Positions 14,101 to 28,368 are shown, numbered from the stretch's first letter. The stretch: DNA of 64,000 bases from Scleromitrula shiraiana (GCA_028455995.1 JABELC010000005.1:1798001-1862000); one strand, 5' to 3'. Made by a program: numbers and translations. Notes: generated from the sequence alone by a model not told the origin.

Positions 14101-15545
14101 TTCTGTACCGACCTCCCTCGCTATCTTCGTAACTTCTCGCGCAAATTGTTGAAGTTGATCCACCATGGAATTTATGGTTTCTTTCAATTGCTTAATTTCA
14201 CCCTTGCATTCTGCTTGAACCTTTTGAGTCAAATCTCCTTTTGCGACAGCTGTTGTGACAATTGCTATATCGCGCACTTGTGTGGTGAGGTTGTTGGCCA
14301 TAGCGTTGACGTTTACTATTAAGGTATTCCACATGCCCTGGACGCCTTCAATTTCAGCTTGCCCGCCGAGAATACCTTCCGTACCGACATCTCTTGCTAC
14401 TCTGGTGACCTCGGCTGCGAAAGTTCTTAGCTGATCCACCATGGTATTAATCGTCTGTTGCAATTGGAGTATCTCGCCCTGAGCGGGTCTCTCAATTTTT
14501 TGTGTGAGATCTCCATGAGCCACAGCGGTGGTGACCGACGCAATTTCTCGAACCTGATCGGTGAGATTTTGGGCCATAATATTGACTGTAGATAGTAAGT
14601 AGGGCAATCAAAGATATTTTCAGCATCAACATACCATTGTCTGTCAATTCTTTCCAGGTACCGTCAACACCCGAGATTTGTGCTTGTCCGCCGAGGATAC
14701 CTTCGGTACCGACCTCTCTAGCTACACGGGACACCTCACTAGAGAAAATCTGAAGTTGATCCATCATAGTGTTTATTACCTGAGCGAAATGTTAGAATTC
14801 TTAAAAATCGAGATTTCAAAGATATCCTTACCCTTTTAAATGTAGTAATCTCAGGGTCCATCTCCACGGAGTGGATTTGCACCTTTTTACTAAGATCACC
14901 CCTAGCTACAGCTGTGACAATCTCTCCGATCTCCCGTAAAGCCTTCTGGAAAGCTTCATTCGCTTGTTGATGCTTTTTCAGCTCTCGTTCGAGTGCTGCT
15001 ACGCGCTCTACTTCGAGAACATTAAGTGCTTGCTCTTGTCTCTGTTTCTGCTCAAAAAGCTGTGCATGAACACCAGCCAGTTCGGATTTTTGACTATCCA
15101 ACTGCTTGGACTGATCATCGACATGTTCTCGGAGTGCTTCGAGTTCTTCATCGCTCAGCTTTGTAAACTTCGGCGGCCTTTCACCTCCAGTAGGTGCTTC
15201 CCTTGCCGCAAGTAACGAATTGACGAGTTGTTGTCTAGAGGTAATACTTTTTGAGGCTCGAGAAGGAGCACCTGTGAGAACGTCGGCAAATGCAGATGGC
15301 GCTCCTATTTCATTCGGCGTATCCGGTAACGTATGATTATTGGCTGTCATCGCTTTTGCTTCTAGTCTTTGAACCCTCGATATCAGCGCCGAAATTTCCC
15401 TCTCTAATAACATCTTCTCCGCCGTATCGACCCCTGGAAGTCTAAAGCCATGACTGCCATAATTCTGCGACTGTGTAAGATTGATATTCGTTGTCGCGAT
15501 ACCTTGCAGAATCGCAGTAGTAGCGGCTAACGTAGAGTCGGCCAT
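11111..15545 (-). CDS. BOS1: Group III hybrid histidine kinase (osmosensing, HAMP-repeat)
   Basis: Spliced model of 1314 aa from seven exons: 15545-14832, 14779-14635, 14585-13485, 13416-13151, 12941-11676, 11626-11201 and 11137-11111. The order is an N-terminal coiled region (about 1-200), a run of about six HAMP-type repeats (about 210-690, recurring GGQA/VNxMA blocks), the phospho-acceptor box MSHEIRTP (His about 737), HATPase motifs and a receiver with ILMDVQMPIM. There is no transmembrane segment, as expected for this cytosolic class upstream of the HOG MAP-kinase cascade. It is the target pathway of dicarboximide and phenylpyrrole fungicides. Residues Ile365, Val368, Gln369 and Asn373, known resistance positions in Botrytis BOS1, are wild type. 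The last exon is only 27 nt and gives the ending LLMRAHSS; the alternative is read-through to a stop at 11186. The 209-nt intron after the His box is unusually long for this gene. Confidence 0.96.
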
Positions 15546-16872
15546 TTTGGTCTCAAGTTATACAGCCAGGCTGCTTGGTCGTTCTCTAATTTTCTCCGTC
15601 TACCATGAAGTCTCTGAATTATTTATTGTTGCTTCGACTCGGTTGAAATTCGATCGGGTAAATGGGATACGAGTGAGTATTTTGAGCGAGTGGAGGCTGC
15701 AGAATATTTGTTAGGATAAGATGAATAGTGAATTAAAGACGTCACAATTTCATATCTCTTTTATTAAGCGGTAATAAGTTTGATTAATGCAAAGATCGAT
15801 AGGGAGGAGGTATATAGAAAAAAAAAATCGCCTTGAGAGATTTATAAATGAAGTTGTGAATGTCTTTTCTTACAGAAAGTCCAACGGTCTTCCTCCCTTG
15901 TCAACGCGACACTTTTAACTCCACTTTCGAAGCGACAATGCCGATTCCCGATTGGAAGGGATATCGAACAACAGCACACTCTCACACTCTGGGCAGTCCC
16001 TGATAGAAAAAAAGGTGGAGGAGGAGGAAGGATGAGTGAGGTAAGGGAGAAAGAAAAAATAAAGGGATTCTTCAGTATAATAATATAAATGGAATGAATA
16101 ATCTTTACAAAAAAAATATCAAAAATCAAAAATCAAAAATCAAAAGATATACCTAGAATAATGAGAAGATATAATAAAAGAACGAGTTGTAGTACTACTC
16201 CGTATTGTAGGTAGGTAAGTAAGTAAGTAGGTAGGTACTATCGGTAACTATGTAGGTATGTATATCTTCCAAGGATTTATCAACAACAAAAGCGGCCTCG
16301 TAATTGTAAGAACGATTATTCTAAGTCGTCAAAAATTGTATAGTTCTACGTAAGAAAAGAACTCTTAAGATGAATGGTTTAGAGGTTGCTTGATTGCTTG
16401 GTTGCTTGGTTGCTTCGTTACTTGGTTGCTTGCTGCTTGCTGCTTGCTGCCCAAAGGTGGCTGGTTGATTGAAATAGATTCCAATCCACGATTTATTTTA
16501 CTTTTAGATCTTCTATATGGAGAGTACTGTAAGGATTGAATTTCGATTTTTCAGAAGTGGAGGAAGGGAGGGAGGAATGAAAATAAGTCTAATAATAATA
16601 AAGTGGTGAGTGAATGCTGCTAATATTGAGGGAAAGATAGGTATATACTATGAAAGTATGTACGTCCGTATGTTCCGTATATATGGGTTTAAGTATCCAT
16701 ATCCAGATGAGACTTTTGAATGAGCAAGGTTGGTTATAGGTTGGTAGGTTATAGGTTATATTGAGGAGAACCTGGAACGACTCCAATGAATGTGAGTGAG
16801 TTATACTTGTAGTTATAGTAATAAATGAGTGAACAGATCAATAATCAATAATCATAAATGAATGAATGTTTA

Positions 16873-16904
<32 letters not shown>

Positions 16905-19496
16905 TGAATGGATTATATATACTAGTAACTGTATTGATTAGATAGAACTCGATATAATCTTCTCTTTTACTCTTCCACATTACTATGGATGGTTTAATCG
17001 ATGATATGATATGAGATGAGATGAGATCAGATGAGATGATCAAAGAAGAAGAGCCTCTCTCCTCACAGGTTATATGAAACATATAAATAATATTCTATTT
17101 CCTTTTTCCTTAGAACCAGAACTATTCATCAACCGAACTTGAATATCAATATCCCATGTTTTTCTTTTAAACCACAATCATACAACCTTTAACCTTGGAA
17201 AGAACAATGAACATCAATATGAACATTTCATTATTACCTAACTCGGCAATTTCAAGAGAGCCTCCTTGAATAACAAATGCTTTAAAGAGTATTAAAATGG
17301 TATATTCCATCATTATTACAATTTTGATTGGTCCAGATATCGTTTTTCTTTCAATAAAAGATATCAATTAATGTTTATCTAAATATTATCGATTCAATCT
17401 TCATGAATTCTAAGAATATTCCATACTCAGCTTACCTACTACTCTTCACCCCACCTTCTGGGGGCAAGACAAACTGGGCGGGCAACTCGTTACTCGGGAG
17501 TTACACAGAATCCAAATGAAGGAAAGGCTAAACTAAACGTTTCTCTCCATTCAAAGTTTCAAACATACCGTGGACCTCTCTACCCATTCCTCCGTCTCCA
17601 AGAGATACCTAACCCAACCACACCAACTTACCACGTCCTAAGTTCTGATGAACCTCGGAACTCTTAAACCTTTCCCAAATGAAAAAAAATGTCCAATAAT
17701 CTTTTTTAGGGGTCCATTACTCAACCGCCCGCCGCTTGAACATCCGATCACAACAACAAAAGCAGAAATCCGATAACCTTGAGAAAATTTCCACCTCAAA
17801 CCCTAACTCGATACCAACAAATATGAGCCCCTCCGTAAATCTAGGGGGGTGTGCTAGGTATATGATAGGTATATGATAATTTAAAAGCGGCTATCGAAAA
17901 AGAAAAGATTAAGCTAACCCGGGCTTAAACTCTCGGGTTTGTACATAAGTGTCATGTCCGGCTATGCTATGCTATGCTATGCTATGCAAGCAAGCTTATT
18001 AGCTTATTAATAATGTAATAATAAGTTGCGGCTTTTATTTGATGGAGATGGAGGCTGTGCTACTCTAACTACTCTACTACTCTACTACTCTACTCACCGA
18101 ACGCCAATTTAGCGTATCATATTTTATTAGTTAGGCTTACTAATAATTAAGTCCCTCACTCAGGCTATAAGATTTCTCACTACTGTAGGGCTTCGCTCGC
18201 TCGTCTCGCATGCTATACCATGCCATGTCATTCCATGCATTAAAAATTTCGATACGATATGAAATCCTTAAGTTGACCCTCCACAGGGATAGATGGATGG
18301 GAAAAGGGAAAAGGGAAAGGGGAAAGGGGAAAGGGGGAAGAATGGTAAACAGCGAACAAAGCAAATTTATTATCCATTCCATTTATTATTATCTATCGAA
18401 TGGGAGAGTTTCCATACATAAGAATCGATTCAATTCATATCATATTTCTTTGTACTATACAAGTTTCAAATCCCCCTAGGACCCTTTCCCTTCCTAGGTT
18501 TTTTTTATAAAAACCTTCCATTTCGAATTCATGGCGATGTGTTTGCTTTCGAGGTTTTCTTTCAGAACCAACATTTTGAATTATTTATTTATTTATTTAT
18601 TTATTTCAAATGTTCTTCATTCTTTTATCGATCAAGGAAATCGAGTCAATGAGATAAACAAAGAAAAGGTTTGATTCAATATTGTTTTGATCGATTGATA
18701 TCAACATCTATCTATTAATGTATACCACGTGCGTACCTACGCAATCCAATCCAATCGAATGAATAGACACAGATAGCCGCCCGAAGATACTGATATCGAT
18801 CTCCGATTCAAGTGTTTTTTTTTTTCTTTCAAGGGGAACGGGTACTGAATAATATACTGTGTTGTCCTATACTATACCGTACCGTACCGTACCTTACCTT
18901 CCTTAGTTTAGTAGACTAGACCCCCCTTTTGAGATCGATCCCTCGTTCTCCAAAATCATCTATCTAGGTGGGTAGGATGTGTTTCTCTCTCTCCCCCTCT
19001 ACATACATATAACATAACACTACCTCAAAATTATCATCATTTATCATTCATCATCCAGAATTATCTCAGATAATCTATCTGTATCACATACCAATCTCCA
19101 TCAATCTCCAATGTATCCGTATACAAGTATACAAGTTTACGAGTTCACAAAAAGCTTTACCTACGTACATTATCCGTGCAATTAAAATGATCACGATAAT
19201 GAGGCAATGAAGATTAAATAACTATGGACTTATATTACAATATCTCAATACCACACACAAGTGTCTCGAAAACCCCAATATATTTCAACCAACCCTTCCC
19301 TTTTATGAGTCGGTAGACTTCCAGAAAGCTTTTGTATACTATACCAGTGTATATTGTAATTTACAGAAAAGAAAAGAAAGGAAAATAATTTAACAAGACT
19401 ATTATACGAACACCTAAACAAACTGCCAGCCAACTTCAACTTTTGACATGATATCAGAAACATAGTTTTGTTTCCCCACAGATTATATTATCTAAT
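15546..19496. other. Gene-poor region with scattered simple repeats
   Basis: About 4 kb between BOS1 and the first cluster transporter. The first few hundred bases should contain the BOS1 promoter. The rest carries short tandem runs: AATCAAA (about 16121-16145), GTAG/TAAG tetramers (16204-16236), TTGCTTGG (16385-16450), GATT tetramers (16874-16902), GCTAT pentamers (17962-17987), CTACT (18057-18096), AAGGGG (18300-18340), TTTA (18579-18606) and TACCG (18875-18892). The open frames are short and unlike any protein I know. I see no RNA gene. Confidence 0.65.
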
Positions 19497-22400
19497 CTAA
19501 GAATTCCACAATGTTTTAAACCTGCCCCTTTCATTCGCAAGAAGAGTATCCGGCTTATCACACTCCACAATCCTTCCGTTCTCAAAAACTGCAATCCTAT
19601 CGTAATCTCGGATAGTTTGCAATCGATGAGCCACCGCAATAATCGTATAATCAGCAAAGTGCTCAGATATGATCTGCTGCATAAGCTTCTCGGTCGGCAA
19701 ATCAACACTGGCGGTCGCCTCATCGATAATGAGAATTTTGGATCGTCGAAGCATAGCTCTTGCTAAGCAGAATAGCTGACGTTGCCCGTGAGATAGCAAT
19801 TCTTCCGCTTCCATTGGCACATCTAAGCCGCCAGCCTCGGTGACAATTGACCACAGTCCAACCTTATTGAGAGCAGCCTCAGCAGCTGAATCATCCTCGC
19901 CCAGATCTAGGGTATCGAGATTTTGTCTGATAGTACCTTTGAGGAATATTGGCTCTTGGGGTATTACCGTGAGACGTTCTCGGAGTAATTGTCGAGGGAC
20001 GGTCAACATGTCAACGTCATCAATCCTAATCGATCCTTCGTTGACTTCCAGCATATGAAGAAGCAATGCGACGAAAGACGATTTGCCGGCACCAGAAGGT
20101 CCGCAGACTCCAAACTTCTCACCAGCGGTTATGATTAGATTGATGTTATTAAGAGCCGGAGATTGATCAAGTGTATAGGATGCCGAGACATTAGAAAAAA
20201 GGATACTTCCCTTCGAGGGCCAGTCCGATGGCACTTCTTGGGATTCTTCAGGTCGATTTTCCGAGGTAGTGCTACCAACAAACGATTTAATTCGGGAGAT
20301 TGCACCCAACGAGGTCTCGGTAGCCGTCCAATTTATGATGACTGTGGATAAAGTCATGTTGAATGACATGATGTTCAAAAGCGCCAATCCAACAAAACCA
20401 GCATCAGATCTGTGACGTAATCCCACTATCAATCCCACCAGAAGTACGGCCAGGGCTGCCACTAGCAGGTCGATAACCAGCATTAGCCATACCTGGATGC
20501 AATATAGAAGGTAAAATGGCCTTTGAGATGCATCCAGAAAATCCATACTTCGTTTCTCCATTTGTTGAGTCCACCCAAATGCTCGAATAGTTACCAGGCC
20601 ACTCAAAGTTTCCAGAAAATTACTGTAGAGTGGTGACTTTGTTTCTAGATCCATCAGCCTGATTTGGCGTGATGTACGCAAGTAGAACTTTTGTATCAGG
20701 TACATTGAAAGCAATACGAATGGTAAAGAGATGGAGAAATACGATGCTGAGATACAGATCAAGATCGCTTGTGCTATACTCATAAAGATGTTGTTTGCTA
20801 CTATCAGCCCAGCAATTGGAAGTTCAGAGTCAATGACCGACAAATCGTTGCTGAACCTATTTATAGTCTGTCCGGTGTCGGTGGAAGTAAGAAAAAACAG
20901 TGATGCATTCTCGACGGTTTTGAGTAATTTCCCGTGAAGATAAGTCGCAGAACGGGGTATCATCTTAATGAAGAGCATGCCAATCAATACCATGAGTGTG
21001 GCCATGGCTATGCAGTCCACACCAAGAAGTATACCCAAGTATAGACCGTTGACCGAATTACCATGATCAGCGATAGCGTTGGTCCAGAACTTGATCCATA
21101 GATCTACTCATCTTTAGCATTCTATCAAAAAAATTACTCAAAGAGTGAACCTACTTGGGAATTGCAGAAGAAACGAGTAGAACAGCATCAGCACCATCCA
21201 GACCCCAACATATAGCCACCCAAGACTCGTGAAGTAATATTTGTAGGTGGCCCAATTTCCAATAGGACGATGGAGATCAGCTGCAGCATTTTTTTGGGCC
21301 GTATCATCATCCCCCTTTACCTTTTCTGAAATAGTTTCTTGAGCATCAGACTCCGATACCTGTCTTGCTGCAAGTCCAGAAACATACCCATTGTTTGCGA
21401 CAAGATCAGTAAACTCCCCTTGTTCTGAAACTGTGCCATTAGAATTGAGTGCAATTATATGATCAGAGTAGGGTAAACGATGCGCTGCATGGGTCACTAG
21501 TATGACAGTTGTACCTAATTGACGGAGCAGTCCGTTTTTTCCTAGTAGGCGAGAAAAAATGCGATCTTCGTTTATAGTATCAAGACCACTGAAGACATCG
21601 TCCAAGACCAGAACTCGGTGACGCGAATATACAGCTCTGGCAAGTGCCTATTCAATGTTATAAGAATGATTAAATTATTAGAAGGCAAATTGCTTACGAT
21701 ACGCAATCTCTGACCTCCAGAAAGGGCAGCGCCTGCTGAGCCCGCTTTGGTACCATCACCATCCGGAAGTTCTTCAATGTCTGTATCAAAAGCGCAGGCA
21801 TGAATAACTTTTGCGTACCATTCCGGCTCAAATTCGTTTATTCCAATGATGTTATCCCTAACACTGCAATTCTGAATCCAAGGGACTTGGTCAACGAATG
21901 CAGCATGTGCTCGATTGATATATATGTTTCCTTTTGATGATGGGATCTCTCCTAAAAGACCTCGGAAAAGACTAGATTTACCACATCCTACTGGGCCCAC
22001 GATCATGGTCAGATCCTGAGGTTGAAAATCAAAAGATACATCGTTGATCACAGGATTACTTTCGTCAGACCAAGCAAGCGTTAAATTCTTAACGCTGATG
22101 ACCGGCGATGGCTTAGTCTTGTTTTTCAATGTGCTATTCTCTACCTCATCATCAGCATCGGTCGTCCTATCCTTGGAGAGTATTTCCAGCTTCCCTGTAT
22201 CGTTTGATTGACTTTCTGATGGCGATGATAACCACATTCGATGGTCTTTTTTGGTTGGTGAGGTAATGAATTTCTCGATTCGATCAAAGCAACCGACAGC
22301 TGCTATTAATGGCGGGACTGTGAATACAATGGAACGAATGGGTACAACCAGTAGAGCAATAAGTGACAGTGCTGTAAATGCCGAAGGAACATCGAGTATT

Positions 22401-24196
22401 TGCCCGTTGAAGGAGGCCACTATAACATATACTACAAAAGCAGCCCCGGATGCAAAAATTGTTGCCAAGTTCCCAAAAGCAATCATAATCATGAAAAGCT
22501 TCCTCATTCTAAGAGAGGCTACAATTTCACTCTGTCTGAGCTGACGAATGACATTGGAGATTTTCGAGCTGAGACCAAGCATTTTGACTCCTTTCATTGC
22601 ATGAAGCATCTTTGCGGTAACATCAACCCTGGTCTGTATTTTTTCAAGCCAGGCAACCTGAGCTTGACCCATATGTTTTGAGATGAGAAATGGACCGGAT
22701 ACTGCTATGAAGGTTATGAATAGAGAACCTATAAGAGCAATACCAACCTCTTCTTGTAACAGCCAGATTGCCAAGGCTATTTCTATGGGGCCGGACCAGA
22801 GAATATGGATCGGTTGCAGAGCAACGCATATCCGTTCAACATCTGAAGACATCAAGGTAACCGCAGCTGATTCATCAAGACTGGTGATCGAAAGTTCTAG
22901 AGTTTGTGCATAGATAGCACTCACAACCGATCCTCTAACCATTGTTACCATCCGGTTTGCCTTATGTTGGTAAGTACCAGTAGCCACAGCCACGCCGATA
23001 TATATCAGTCCAGTAGCAGCCATTAATCCCCATCCATTGTTGGTGGCGGCATCAGAGTCAGGCTCGCTCACAAGTTTAGTGATTCTGTTGATAACCAAAG
23101 GCTGCATGAATTTAAAGAATATCAATGCCAACTGTGGGATAATCGACGCTGCAAGCGGGCCCAACATTGAGCGCAACATGACCCAGACTAGAGTATGCTT
23201 TTCGGGATAATTCTTGCCTGTACATCGTATTAGCCTTTACAGAACGGAAAATTGTGGGAAATGGATGGCGCACGATTTTGCCAATGTTTTTTAAACCGAT
23301 TATCACAAGCTTCTGACAGTAAATCTCCATCAACCGGAAACAAGTCATCGTCATTTACAGTCCCTTTGAAACCCAATCGGAAAAGCGGAGTTAGCCACCA
23401 AAAGACTCCACGAGAGATCAATCCACTAGTAGCTTCAGGAGAAACATTGGCGTAAGGTGCTGTCAATATTCTTGTTTTCTCCTTTGCCTCGGTTAACAGA
23501 ATAAGAAGCTTAAGGGCCAGGATAGAAGACGCTACTCCATTACCAGCTATGTTATCTCCCCGTAGCCACCTAGTTCGCACCTGTGCAGCATCGAAAAGCA
23601 ATGTAAGAAGAAGATAAGCGCCGATTATTGAGCTTGGCCGGATGTTCTTAGTATGTTCAAAGTATGAAAGGATGAACAAACTAAGTGAGGCGATAAGTAC
23701 AAGTGAAGCAGCTGCCAGTGATGTATCGGATCGAAATGATGATAGGGATACTTCAATGACGTTGACAACTTGCAAAATATTGAAAATAGTAAAAAGAATC
23801 TTTTTTGTCAGTACTAAGTCTCCAAGAATTGATTGGAAAGCTCACAATTTTGATCTTCAGCAGATAACTACTGATCACCTTGCGAGGCAACTTCCATAAG
23901 TATAGAATTCTCGGAGGTATCAAAAGAAGTAGAACAATTGATGGTCCGATGGAAAGAATTGTCTCCTCGAACAGAAGAGTGAAATCAAATGTTACTCTAC
24001 CAGGAATCTTGAGGAAAGGTCCAAAACTATTGTCGTTCGAGTATGTGGTTCCATTGATCTCTCTCCGTTGAAGTAGTGCAGAGCCTGAATACACGTCCAT
24101 CCTGCGGAGAAGTCGATCTGGACACAAAGAATTGAGCCAGTCTGCTGTCGATATTTGAAGCTGAATTGCAATAAATTTGGAGTTTGTAGAATGCAA
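19497..24196 (-). CDS. ABCC-type (MRP-like) full ABC transporter, long form
   Basis: Spliced model of 1498 aa from exons 24196-23846, 23799-23274, 23217-21698, 21647-21155 and 21103-19497 (introns 46-56 nt). An N-terminal extra membrane block (TMD0-like, with FDFTLLFEETILSIGPS) precedes two TMD-NBD halves. NBD1 (Walker A GPVGCGKSS near residue 700, LSGGQ) has VLDDVFSGLD, that is Asp where the catalytic Glu would be, as usual in ABCC proteins. NBD2 (GPSGAGKSS near 1299, LSHGQRQ) has IIDEATASVD. This predicts ATP-driven export of an amphipathic or conjugated compound. It lies at the edge of the NRPS cluster, so export of or self-protection from the peptide is likely but not shown. The start is uncertain: an internal ATG at 24100 would give 1466 aa. 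The donor GTGCGC of intron 2 is atypical but is the only choice giving continuous protein. Confidence 0.93.
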
Positions 24197-25940
24197 AATA
24201 AAAGTTGGAAACGTGAACGTGAATTTGAAAGGTATTCAAGTGCGTGATTAATTCAATCTAGTAGAGAAAAACAAAGGCAGGAGGAGGCAAGGAAGAGGGA
24301 AAAAAGGAAGGAAGAGACAAGGAGAAAGAAAAGGTAAAGTAAAGTAAAGGAAAGACATCTTCAACATTGAAGGAAGGAAGCAGAAAAAATTCACGAGTGG
24401 AAGTACACAGAAGTCATATTGGGACTAGCGCGAGGTGAATGTATAGGAAGGAATACGTAAGCGAGTCTCTACAACATTACGAATTCGAGTTACACTATAT
24501 CCTCAAGATCAACGTCAACGTTTGAATAGTGAATACCTAGTATGATACCTACTATGAACTTACAGCATTCATAGGTAGATGAAGGGAAATGTTGAGGCTT
24601 CCAAGATTTTAGGTAGTAGAATTAGTGTTAACTTAACTATCTGCCTTCGCTCTACCCAATTGAGAGGATTGCTTACGAGTAATCGAGTGATCGAGTAATC
24701 ATACCCAGGTAGAAAAATTATTGTTAACTATCTCCCTTCGTTCTATTATTTCCTTTTCGGCATGGTCTATTATCTATCTGCATGGATACAAAGTATATAA
24801 CGAGTATATATCTATATATCTATATATCTATCTAGGCGTTTGTGAAGTTAGCAGATATACCCAAGTAGATCCAGTGTAAGTAATAGACATATAATAACTA
24901 TAGGTACCAAGTGGCTTGACATCTATGGATGGTGGACTTTTTTATCTCTACCGTAATGTTATATTGAATACAGCTCCACGATTAGGCACTATATAAGTAA
25001 GTTGTACAGACTCTAGAATTATCGTTCAGGCAGCCCCTTTTCGGGCTACATGGAGTTACCCGCTCCCGCTTTCCACATCATCCAATGTTACTCAGACATT
25101 ACTACTAGTTATCGATGTAGAGTTCAAGTTCTTACGCTGATTTTTATACCAACTTGGGATTACCTATATAGGCAATAGACAATTAATAAAAGTTTCAACT
25201 CCATGAACTAAAGAAATCAGTAATATCCATAGATTTAATATCCATTATATGTGCATTATTCTGAAAACTCCATGTTGTAATTCTTTGTATGTACCACCGT
25301 GTCATCCGTACATTAGGTTCTCTAGCTTTGTGTCCCTGTGTCCCTCCACTATGTGACTCTGAGTGCCTCACTTTTTTTGTTACTCAACTCGCGATAGTCT
25401 TATCAGATTAATCTCAAGCTTCTATATTTATCGATGATGAGGATTTTTTGATCTATACTTGAAGTAACTTCTAATTGGTTCTTGGAACCTTTCTGATCAT
25501 TTCAAATTCAGCCCCAAGTACGATTGTTGGAGGTTTCAAGACATCCCAATTCTGAATATTAGAAGCGGCTCACTTGGGTGGGGAAGGGTTTATTATCCTG
25601 CTTGTTAAACATAAAGTAATGAGCTTTCCAAGTGCAACTATTGATTGATTGAATTCAACTACGGAATTCGGAGGTAAGTGCATACCTTTTAAGATCAATA
25701 AAGATAAAAAAAGTGATCTTGATCAGTGTTTCTGTATCTCAAATCAAGAATGTATGAGAATATAAAACTCTTGCCCTGGAAAAGGGGTAAGAATAAAACA
25801 TCTCCAGAAAGATCTAAATCATGGAATCATAGAATCCGACACAAAAAATGCCATCATTTGCTTGAACTATGTACGATATCAAAACTATATCCATTTCCAG
25901 AACGATGCACGCTCTCTCAACAAGTCTCTATCAAAACTAT
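24197..25940. other. Intergenic spacer inside the cluster
   Basis: Upstream of the first ABC transporter and downstream of the UstYa-like gene. A purine-rich patch (about 24259-24360) is followed by AT-rich sequence. There are no credible open frames, RNA genes or mobile-element ends. Confidence 0.6.
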
Positions 25941-27023
25941 CTACTCGCCAGTAGAATTAAGTATGGCAGCATTATGTTTCGCCACTTCATCAGCATCAGC
26001 TTGAATTTCGGCTTCTGTCAGTCCCTCAACTGCAGCCTTATTACGATTCCCTGCATTAATTTGACTGAGGTATTTCCACTCATCTATAACAGATTTGTAA
26101 GGACTTCCCTCCGGACAGTAAGTATATCGATCGAGCTGATGCTCAACTCCATGATCCTCGCCTGCACGGGATATATTCACAGATTTATAACACGAGGTGC
26201 GCTCCTTGGCCCATTTGTTGAGCCTATTCCAATCGCGACACATACGGGGCTGATTGTCTCCCGTAAGAGACTCTTCATCAGGGCCTGCGGTATAGTCCAG
26301 GAAATCATCCGCATGACACATTATATCTTGTCGTAAGAGATCCAGGCAGTGCAAAACGTGGTGATATGTAATCTGCGGTTGCTTTCCAAGGTTGCTATCA
26401 AAGGTATACGCGTATACCAGCGTCTAAGCTTGTCAATCAAAGAGGGAATCAAGAGATTATAACGAGTACTCACAAGACAATGTAAAGCATGATAGCCATG
26501 AATCACATACATTCCTTTGTTTATATCCCAAGGAAAGGTTTCGGAACGCGGAAGACCCAACTCATCTGACTCCTGATGAGTAAGGGCTACGAAACCATCA
26601 CTGACATCGATAGCGTTCCAAAGGGCATCTCTCGCCTCCTCATCAGTGTTATGGGTGCCATACTCGGTAGAGTACTTGTATGGTCTGACGATTTCGTTCT
26701 CGGGCAGCTTTGCTATGGCTCAAATTTAACTTCTGCCTGGTTTACTAATTTGTCCAACTTCTCCCGGGAGTGCACATACCATAAAGTGAGACGCATTGTG
26801 GGTGCTTGGATACACTGTATGCTAGTTGAAAGAGATTGCAGATAAATGAAAGAATAAGGAGTATTGGTATGAGCTGGGCAAGCTTGTTGAACTTCGTTCC
26901 AACAGAAGGTCGTGGGAGTTGAATACCTGTCATAAGACCTTCACACTCTTCATTAACAGACTCAAAGGAACGAATGGTGCCTCCCTCTTCGCCGTCATCT
27001 TGATAGCGCTTTTCTATACCCAT
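25941..27023 (-). CDS. UstYa-family (DUF3328) tailoring protein with intact HxxHC motifs
   Basis: Spliced model of 321 aa from exons 27023-26780, 26712-26474 and 26423-25941 (introns 67 and 50 nt). A cytosolic stretch and one membrane anchor (about residues 46-68) precede the DUF3328 domain. Both signature HxxHC motifs are present: HALHC at about 156-160, right before intron 2, and HVLHC at about 183-187, the latter followed by LDLLRQDIMCHAD. UstYa-family proteins are type II membrane proteins acting in peptide secondary metabolism. In the ustiloxin and cyclochlorotine pathways, members carry out oxidative cyclisation, hydroxylation, chlorination or acyl migration. Its place between two ABC transporters in an NRPS cluster supports a peptide-tailoring job. 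Which reaction it performs cannot be read from sequence. Confidence 0.92.
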
Positions 27024-28368
27024 AATAAATCTAAGAGATAACCTCTATTTTTCTCACAGAAATGACTTGAATATAGAATGTTTATCGTGATATAAAATCC
27101 AGCCAAACGCAGCTGGATTTGATAGCACTCTTGATTGGAAAGTAAAATTTTCAAGAGGGTGAATTATCGATTACTGTATGTTTGGGAGTAGAAACTCAAA
27201 GGCAGAGAAACAGGGGGAGACACTTCAGCAAATTGGAATGCCAAACAGCTAACAAGAGAAATTGAGGACGTAGATCCACATAACCTTTGGTATCATTTAC
27301 ATTGATAGGATAATATGGTATAGAAGTATGGCGGAAGTGGTGTGGACTCTAAATGGCATGTATTACTTCGGGTTGAATTAGAAAAAGCCAGTCTGGAAAA
27401 GCCAAGTCACTATTCCGATTTATCACTTTTCCCAGATTCCAATGTGGCATTATAATATTAAACATTTTGTGTTCGAAGCAATACATCTCACTTCCTGATT
27501 CCGTAGTAATTTAAACTCTTTCAGATTGAAATATCGTAACTATCTTTAAGCTTGATGTCCCGGTGTCGGAAAGAACAATTTGAACTTGTGGTATGCACGG
27601 GCTGACGTTAATGCATCACTACACTCCAATAATCTAAAACCTAAGAAATAAGTGGAAGAAACGTAAATTCCCAATGAGTATCTAACAGTCACTTGTTGAT
27701 GTCCTATTATGCACGCTAATTTAATAAATCTTGCATTATATTTACGTATATGCGGCTAAGTCTTATTTGATATAATGGGTGATTGGTATCTTGAAAACTA
27801 GAACAGAAGTAGAAAACGTAGAAAGTTTGAACCTCGGGAGAATTTGGGTTTAGATGGTGATTTTCTAGGTAGTCTTGCATATAGAGCAAACCCGTGTGCT
27901 TCAGGCTCTGCCGATGGTTATCCATAATCATGTTTACCCAGCTTAGTATCTTCCATAATAAGATTTATCCTATTATTGAAAACTCCCATAATTTTCACTG
28001 TTAGAAACATTCAAGGGTGATGTGAAACGTTTGAAAGTGCTTAGATGCTATTCTATTGTGGTGAAAGTTGGCACTGAAGTTGTTTGAATAGATTATATGT
28101 GAGATATTTTGTAAAGTGTAGAGGATGTAGAAAGACAGAAACCGAAACCGATATCATATGTCGAAAATCCTCCTAAGCCGAGATTCAACCTCTCTAGCAA
28201 CTGATATTCAGCAGGGCACTTCACTCTGAAGCCAAAAGTGCTAATGAGAAGTGTTCATCCCTGAGTATACCCTCGTTCTTGCCATTAGAGAAGAGATTAA
28301 ATGCAGCGTATGATATTCTAAAGAAGGAATGCGATATAGGAAGTTAGTGGGTGTATCTTTGACAAAAC
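27024..28368. other. Intergenic spacer between UstYa-like gene and second transporter
   Basis: AT-rich, 1.3 kb. It holds the 5' region of the UstYa-like gene and the 3' region of the ABC gene, both on the minus strand. One 71-codon open frame (27931-27716) has no recognisable motif. Nothing else is supported. Confidence 0.55.

Noticed and set aside
17167..17367. 66-codon open frame in the gene-poor region
   Set aside because: Low complexity and no homology that I recognise; not distinguishable from chance in AT-rich DNA.
27716..27931. 71-codon open frame on the minus strand between UstYa-like and ABC genes
   Set aside because: No motif, no splice partners giving a longer protein, no family resemblance.
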